Below, in pieces: positions 17,398-23,289 of a stretch of DNA of 23,289 nt (the first letter of the stretch is position 1; each line of letters begins with the position of its first letter). The stretch comes from Isoetes engelmannii (taxonomy: Eukaryota > Streptophyta > Lycopodiopsida > Isoetales > Isoetaceae): contig JAANSK020249829.1 of NCBI GenBank assembly GCA_011763485.2, positions 1-23,289 of the forward strand, written 5' to 3'. The notes under the pieces are model-generated. The model worked only from the letters and a program-made list of their open reading frames with translations. It made no database searches and was not told where the DNA came from. The position numbers and the translations under genes are program-made.

Positions 17398-19621
17398 AGA
17401 CCTTTGTTCTAATGTCAAGGAAAGTGGATGAGCATTCTTGCTTACCAGCCAACCACAAACTGCCATGTGGCGTGCTTATCAACAATGAAAATCCGCTCTC
17501 CTTTCTTGGCGTGACCTCATGCAGCAAGTCGTGGATCCTTGTCTTGGTTCTTCACTCAAATCTTTCCTTGACTTCGTGGCGCAGCAACAAATCGCCCATT
17601 CCTGCGCTCCTGGCTGCTGCAGGTGGCCAGCTCCCATTCCAGAGCCGGAATCAGCTCCTTGTTGGTGCTCACATAACGTAAAGGATGGTATTTCAAGTTA
17701 TAAGCTCTTGAGTTCTTCAAAATTTGAGAAATGAAAAATCTCACAACTTGAGATTCTGGTCTTAGAATTGAACAATCTTATACGCGTTGAAAAGGTCTCA
17801 GTTTAATCTTCAGTTCATCGGAAGGACACATTAGCATTCAGATCATTGGAAAAACGTTATTGTCAATTTTCCCAAAATACCACTGTTTTAGTGGGTTTTT
17901 TTTTTACTGTTGGTGATGGCGCTCTGTCGGCTATGGCACTCATTGGGCTATGTCAGCTATGGCTCCGCCGCGATGGCATTACGGCTAGTTGTGCCTTAGG
18001 AGATTTTCTAGCGCCTGAAAATAATTCCAGCTCTGTTTTTTAGTTTCTAGCAACCTTGTGTTGAATCCAGCGGCCACCTTGTTTCTAGCAACCTTGGCGA
18101 TGGCGTTGCCCTCTTAGCAACTTCTAGAGACCTTTCTTCAGATTTCTTGCGGCCTTTTGTTAAACCCGGCACTGGAGCATATCTTTCTTGTTTTTTTGAA
18201 GGTAATAAAGGTTTTCTTTGTTTTTCTTAGATCTCTACTAACCTTTCTTCAATCTGGCAGCTTTTTTTTACAGATCCTCAGGCCTTATCTATACCTGATG
18301 GTGCTTATCTCTGTTTCCACACTGTAAAATCACGGATCAAACATTGCAAAATGCTTACCTCTATTTGGCAATGGGCATCCTCCTCAGGTGGTTAGCCCAA
18401 CCCCTACTCTTCAATTCGTACTTGGGCTGAAAATCCGTACTTGCAGTGTTGCTACCTTAGCAACATTGGGAGCTTGGCTTGCCTGCCTTGTATAAACTAT
18501 GATTATAATGAAAATTGGGATTTACTGTGCACTCTGAAGATTTACTATGTATTTTGTCTTTTCTTACTAATCATTCTACGTTTCTACTGTGCATTCTGCA
18601 TTTTGTTACACTGCATTCTGCATTTTCTTACCTTATTTAATGCCTAAACTTGTATTAAAAAAAGTTAAACTTATATTAAGAAAAGTAATTTTGGAGGTAC
18701 TTAGTAAATTGTATCTTCTTAGCAACACGTTTAGACAACATCCGGCTTAGAAATGATCCCATGTGTCATCATGGGATTGGACGAGAGGGCAGAACAGGAC
18801 ATAACCGTCCTTTATGGTAACATAATTATTTTTCGAATTACTGGCATTTTGTACTCCAAAGACTTCCATTAACGCCAACGACAGAATACTAACCACTGAT
18901 TTTAGCTATTTATAGTCTTCTTCTTATTGCCGTTGAAATTTTATTCCACCTGGCAATATTGGTCAATAAATGAAAATTCAATGGCAACAACAAACGGCAT
19001 GTGATACTTTTACTTTGGATTGGGATCTCGGAGGTGTGATCCCGGGGGATCCCGAAGGACGGAATCTCACCTTACTACGCAGTAACGGTGTAGAAATTTT
19101 GCCTCGTATAGGGAAAATCGAACTTTTTTTCTAGTAGGTTTTTCTCCCTCGATCCTCCACGAAATTGGATGGGATCAGTTCATGGGTGGTCGAAATAGGT
19201 TCGATCAGAGGTGCAAGTAGGAGCAAAGGAGGAATCGAAGTGAACGCCGCTGCTATAGAACATCTCTAATTCGAAAGAAAATAGGCCCTTTAATTGTGTA
19301 GTTTAACTGTGGAATCCTGGAGGAGGTGATTCCTTTAACTGCGGGATCCCAAAGAAGGGGATCCCTTGCCCAATCTAGGGTAAGACTATCTCACATCTAC
19401 AACAAAAATAATGCCAGCTATACAACTACCACAACTAATGGAAAGAGGGATGAACGACAAAATGTGACATGGGTATTTGCTTTGGCTTCTATTTTAAATG
19501 AATATTGCCACCATTGTTAGTGTAAATTCGGCCTAAGTTGCACCAAAAATGAGTTGTTTATGTCCAAAATTTTATAGCCGTGGCCAAGGTTCTAAACCTC
19601 TCAAGTTGGACTCATTATAAT
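17398..19621. other. Gene-free region
   Basis: Open frames at 17412-17734 (overlapping frames, slightly GC-richer), 17846-18043 and 18441-18647 have no recognised domain. Short local repetitions occur: TTCTAGCAACCTTG near 18048 and 18090, CTGCATTCTGCATTTT near 18600, and GGGATCCC palindromes near 19043-19365. I see no confident feature. Confidence 0.45.
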
Positions 19622-19720
19622 GTTCGCCGTTTGATAATGCATTACCTGAGTTTTTGTGCTAGTTTGAATTATTAAGGTTCGGCGTATGCATTACCCGAGT
19701 TTTTGTGTTAGTTTGAATGG
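19622..19720. repeat. Tandem repeat, ~55 and ~44 bp units
   Basis: Units 19622-19676 and 19677-19720 share GTTCG(C/G)CGT, ATGCATTACC(T/C)GAGTTTTTGTG and TAGTTTGAAT. The second lacks about 6 bases of the first. Confidence 0.8.
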
Positions 19721-20696
19721 TGTCGAGGACATTCTTGAACATGCTTTGCGTTCGGATGTTTAGTTTCTAATAAGTTTTGCCTACATTATCTAGTATGAAG
19801 TCTTTTCCAATAAAGAATTGACCAGCAATCAAGAGAATACCGAGTTTGCATACATCTAACATCAGGCGTAATGTTTGGAAGGGGTATCAAATCAATACGT
19901 GGGCTTCGTCAAGGGTATATTCTTTGTTAATTTTTTCTAGTATCCTATTAATCAATATTCAAATTAGACATATTAGAATAACATGTGTTGTCATAGTTTT
20001 TCCTACTGAAGGAATTTTCGAAGAATGAACAAACTAGTGATTAGAATACTCTAAAGCCAAAGTTAATGGCCAATGGTTTAAAGAACATTTGAAGGTGTAA
20101 TCTGGACTCTGCAGCAATAGTTAATGGGGTATATTAAAAATAGTGGTTTTATTTTCTAGCTTTATGGGTAAGAGAAATAAAAGTTAATTGTCAAACAATA
20201 CTTTGAGGCAAAAGCTAATGATTAATGATTTAATCACCGCTTGAAAATGGTTAAAACCTATTGCATGACCCGCATATAAATATCATAAGGAGCCGTAATT
20301 GGCAAACTGCTCATCTAAATCAGTAGATGGCTATAGACACAGAGCGTCTTCATTGCAATTTCCAAGGCACAAGTGAAGAGGGAGGAGCTGATGAATGGCG
20401 GACAGACATTGCAACTAGATACATTGCCAATAAGTTATCGAACAGGAAAGTGACATGTCAAGTTAATATAATTCTGATATTTGATGCAAAGGACGAGAAT
20501 GCAAAAGTTTGTGATCCATCAAACAATGAGCAGGGCCGCAACAAGGACCAAGATTAGAGAAAAGGCGGGCACGAAGAATGGGGGTTGAATTCAGGTAGAG
20601 AAATAGTCCAAAGTGTTTGTGCTCTACAAAAAGCTTTGAAGAAAGGAGGAGAGCAAGGGTGATGAAATATTTTGGTTTTATAGTTCTCTATCACAT
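19721..20696. other. No gene recognised
   Basis: AT-rich. The open frames at 19846-20028 and 20327-20557 match nothing I know. The latter directly precedes the LINE remnant but shows no LINE motif. Confidence 0.4.
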
Positions 20697-21848
20697 TATC
20701 AGGCAGCTGATCTATGCCGACAACGTTGACCTCCTAGCGCACACTGCGGAGGACATGCAGCGCCACCTGGATGGATTAGCCACCTTCTGCCAGCACACCA
20801 GCATGCGAGTCTCACGAAGACTAAGGTTCTGCTGATCTCGTCCTCTCGGCACCCCCAGATGCCATCCTTCACATACCGGGGGGGAACTGTAGAGGTCTTC
20901 CACCTATAAATATTCGGGAATTGAGTTCTCCACTACCATGCACTGGGGTAGCTGCCATCATTGCCATCACCTGGGGTGACCTTGAACGAGTGCAGAAGGC
21001 TTTCTTGGTGCGTGCACTCAGGGTGAATCACACAGTGCCGTATCAGATATTGCTCCAGGATACAAGTTTCCTCCTGCTCCAGAGAGCATCCATGTGCCAT
21101 CACCTTCTCTATTTTCAAAAGGTAGCTCGCATGGACGAGGACCGACTACCAAGTGTGGCCTTGGCAATCGTGATGGGCCCGCAGCGCCTTAAAGCCTGCT
21201 GAAAAGACAAACATGTGCAGTGGCTGTCCCAACGACACCTCTAGACACACAGGTGCGTAGGAGTCCGCATGAGGAGCTGAAGGCCTACCTGGACGCCAGC
21301 TTCCTTGGCAAACCCTGGGACATCGAGGCCCTGGCACAGGTCAAGCTCGGGCACTACAGACAACAGGTGAATCCCACGCTCAGCGGGGACCCCAGCAGTA
21401 CCTACGCGCCCCTCTTTATATGAAGAAGCGTGGGTTGATAGCCTCCATCCGAATGCGGGGGGAGGGGGGGCATCACCTCCGTATTGAGACAGGGGCGATG
21501 GGCAAGGGAAGCACGTGAGGACAGGACTTGCCAGTGCTGCCGCCAGAGGGTCATTGAGAATGAACACATGCTCTGCAAACATGCCCCTCTTATGAACAGA
21601 TTAGGGCGCGATACCCCTAGTTGATGGTACCGAACCAGCCACTCCATCTCTTGCTGAATACTGAGGCGGTAGGAACTCTTGGATCATATCTTCAGGAGGT
21701 CATGGACAAAAGGCACCGGCTTCGTTTCTCTAGCTTGTGATGGCATCGGCTTTGTCCCTCTAGTTGTGATGGCATCCCCGTGTTTGGTACACCAGCAAGC
21801 TCATTGCTGCCACGATTTTTCCCCTAGGGGGTTTTTTCACCGGGCTGT

Positions 21849-22006
21849 TGTAACGTTTCTAACCGACATGCTCTTAACCAACTGGGCAAAACCATCTAGA
21901 TGTTTATAAGTATTCGCTTCTACCCATTTATGCCGGTGTCTTGGGAACGCCCCACAGGCACATTCAAGGATCGAATACTTGAGCGGTCTACCATAGCCCT
22001 GTTACA
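21849..22006 (-). repeat. 3' LTR of TRIM
   Basis: 158 bp, TG...CA ends with inverted TGTAA/TTACA termini. It pairs with the equal-length 5' LTR at about 90% identity by eye, implying an old insertion. Confidence 0.92.
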
Positions 22007-22018
22007 ATCTCTCCCACT
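22007..22018 (-). promoter_or_regulatory. Polypurine tract of TRIM
   Basis: On the minus strand, AGTGGGAGAGAT immediately precedes the 3' LTR. This is the expected position and composition for plus-strand priming. Confidence 0.8.
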
Positions 22019-22132
22019 AAAACTATGCTCGTCCTCGAGCATCCAAGACAATGATTTAACCAGTATACCACTGGCTGTGTTACCAAGTAACACATGCATA
22101 TAGGCGCCCATGGAGACTCAAACTCGAGACCT

Positions 22133-22144
22133 GCTCTGATACCA
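22133..22144 (-). promoter_or_regulatory. tRNA-Met primer-binding site of TRIM
   Basis: GCTCTGATACCA on the plus strand is TGGTATCAGAGC on the minus strand, the standard plant initiator tRNA-Met complement. It starts two bases inside the 5' LTR. Confidence 0.92.
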
Positions 22145-22146
22145 AT

Positions 22147-22304
22147 TATAACGTTCCTAACTGACATGCCCGTAACCAACTGGGCAAAACCGTCTAGATG
22201 TTTATGAGTAGTCGCTTCTACCCATTTATGTGGGTGTCTCGGGAACGCCCCACAGGCACATTCAAGGATCGAATACTCGAGCGGTCTACCATGGGCCCAT
22301 TACA
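22147..22304 (-). repeat. 5' LTR of TRIM
   Basis: 158 bp. Its inner end reads TATAACG on the plus strand, a G-to-A change from TGTAACG that damages the canonical TG terminus. Its outer end is TTACA followed by the GCCGT target duplication. Confidence 0.9.
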
Positions 22305-22400
22305 GCCGTAATGCGCTTGTTGTTTCTGTTTGTACATGTCCCATAGGCCAATTGGCCTCCGTGGACGATAAAAATGTTATTCTATCCTATTCTATTCTTT

Positions 22401-23269
22401 TACATTTTGCACCAAAAAGATGATCCGTATGGTTATAAAAAAGAACAAAGGTAAGCAATGGGGATAGAAGGCAGGCGTACATAGGGAGGAGTGAACAACA
22501 AGAAGTGAAGTTGGCAACCGGATTTTGACACCTGAAATTGGGTTAGATTGTCTCTGCAGCAGCATTATATGCTTGATTGTAAGGGCCTCTTTGGAATTTT
22601 AAATTAGGGATCAGTTTCTGCAGGTTTAATTCTGCTTAATCAGTTTCATTGCTCAAAGCTGGTTTGTAAAAAGGACAAGCTTCCATCGGCACCTACACCA
22701 AGTCAGTAACTACAAGGCCCTCCATTTAGTGGTGTAGCAAATTCACCTCCATCATTTTGGAGCAATGGTGGTTACCAGGCTGCGGGGAGGGAGGGGGAGG
22801 AGGGGGGGGTTGTTGATGCAAAGGACGGTAGCACATGTGGTCGTTGATGAGTTGAATGTGATGCAAGCGGAGGTATCAAAACAATTTAAGAAGACATACA
22901 TGCCGGAGTTCTGGGAGTGTGTGGAGAGGTTAGATAGAGTAGGAGCCCTTATAGAGGGAGTAGAAAGGGAGAAGAGCCATGGAAACAAATGAATTGTTGG
23001 AGTATCTGTTAGAGTTCAAGAAGGAAGTGACTCGATACGAGGCATTGGAGAAACTGCTAAAGAAAATAGATTATTGGAGAGCTAATGATTTGAGCAGTGC
23101 TTCCTCACGAGCTCTCATCAGTTTCAACACTGGAGGGAGGCTCATGTGCTAATGCTTCTCGACAAGACCTAGTTTCTTACCAAGAAATTTGATAAGATGC
23201 GAGCAATTTTTGGAAACCATCTGAATTAAGATCTTACTCTAGAGGAAATACTTGAGGAGAATTTGTTTT
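22401..23269. other. Unrecognised region, broken open frames
   Basis: The frame at 22765-22992 starts after a G-rich stretch (GGGAGGGAGGGGGAGGAGG) and reads VSKQFKKTYMPEFWECVERL. Another frame from 22980 reads ETNELLEYLLEFKKEVTRYE, then ALEKLLKKIDYWRAND. Both are helical and charged, and might be one broken protein such as a transposon Gag-like product, but I cannot identify it. Confidence 0.3.
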
Positions 23270-23289
23270 GGGGGGGGGGGGGGGGGGGG
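23270..23289. repeat. G20 homopolymer at window end
   Basis: Twenty consecutive G close the window. This may be a genuine tract or a sequencing/assembly edge. It cannot be resolved from the sequence alone. Confidence 0.9.

Larger units (their letters stand above)
21849..22304 (-). mobile_element. TRIM retrotransposon, complete, 456 bp
   Basis: Two 158-bp direct repeats (21849-22006 and 22147-22304) start with TGTAACG (TATAACG in the second) and end with TTACA, differing at about 16 positions. Read on the minus strand, the 5' LTR (22304-22147) is followed after two bases by TGGTATCAGAGC, the primer-binding site complementary to initiator tRNA-Met. The 140-bp interior ends with the purine tract AGTGGGAGAGA just before the 3' LTR. 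Flanking 5-mers GCTGT (21844-21848) and GCCGT (22305-22309) form a target duplication with one C/T difference. No coding capacity. These are all defining traits of terminal-repeat retrotransposons in miniature. Confidence 0.93.
20697..22400 (+). mobile_element. Decayed LINE (non-LTR) with nested TRIM
   Basis: From 20701 the frame reads RQLIYADNVDLLAH then MQRHLDGLATFCQ, the reverse-transcriptase palm block C. YADN stands where active enzymes have YADD, so a catalytic Asp is lost. A frameshift near 20815 is followed by KTKVLLISSS, FTYRGGTVEVFHLYKYSGIEF-like codons, then QKAFLVRALRVNHTVPYQIL and LLYFQKVARMDEDRLP. Near 21526-21575 a CCHC-type knuckle reads CQCCRQRVIENEHMLC, as in many LINE C-termini. 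The 3' part ends near 22400 with CCAATTGG, GGACGATAAAA and a TATTC/TATCC tail. The 5' half and endonuclease are missing and several frameshifts are present. It is GC-richer than its surroundings. The TRIM at 21849-22304 interrupts it. Clade not assigned. Confidence 0.8.

Noticed and set aside
17412-17734. Possible small gene in GC-richer DNA
   Set aside because: Two overlapping frames compete, and there is no domain, splice or promoter evidence.
20327-20557. 76-codon frame as LINE ORF1 or gene
   Set aside because: No zinc-knuckle, RNA-binding or other recognisable motif, and no continuity with the reverse-transcriptase frame.
21241-21647. Minus-strand frames opposite the LINE
   Set aside because: They are antisense to recognisable LINE coding blocks; high GC lengthens chance frames.
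1-23289. CRISPR arrays, tRNA or rRNA genes, organelle DNA insertions
   Set aside because: Looked for but not seen: no regularly spaced repeat-spacer units, no cloverleaf or A/B-box pairs I could support, and no recognisable plastid or mitochondrial genes.

Overview
The window looks like nuclear DNA of a land plant. The evidence is a complete SRC2-type C2-domain gene, a second gene with short GT-AG introns, decayed copies of plant-type EXORDIUM-like, TSO1/CPP, FAN1 and plastid-type biotin carboxylase genes, and a plant-style TRIM retrotransposon primed by initiator tRNA-Met. The lineage cannot be fixed from this stretch. The abundance of decayed, intron-bearing gene fragments would suit a large, slowly purged genome such as that of a fern, lycophyte or gymnosperm, but that is inference.

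Layout. Positions 1-600 hold three copies of a perfect palindrome and then a degenerate repeat with a period of about 10.5 bp. Positions 600-4590 are mostly non-coding, with two unidentified exon-like fragments (1292-1430 minus; 2301-2640 plus) and local duplications. Positions 4590-11455 carry broken host-gene fragments, all on the plus strand and with apparent introns kept: a TSO1/CPP CXC gene, the DNA-repair nuclease FAN1, an EXORDIUM-like gene and, fused directly behind it, biotin carboxylase. Among these lies a MITE-like element with 18-bp inverted ends and a TTA target duplication (8469-9032), itself containing a LINE 3' end. A possible copia integrase remnant follows at about 11844-12000.

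The intact genes sit in the middle. The SRC2-like gene (CDS 12913-13683, plus) has a TATA box and three ABRE-type ACGTG(G/T)C elements upstream. A four-exon gene on the minus strand (15090-16677, 425 codons after splicing) encodes an unrecognised, probably phosphorylated protein with an internally duplicated module. The two genes converge, separated by about 1.4 kb.

Positions 16.8-20.7 kb have no gene I can support. From about 20.7 to 22.4 kb lies a decayed, GC-richer LINE whose 3' part is interrupted by a 456-bp TRIM with two 158-bp LTRs, PBS, PPT and a 5-bp target duplication differing by one base. The window ends in a run of 20 G. Only the two central genes look functional. The remainder is decayed transposons, captured or relic gene pieces and many two-copy tandem duplications.
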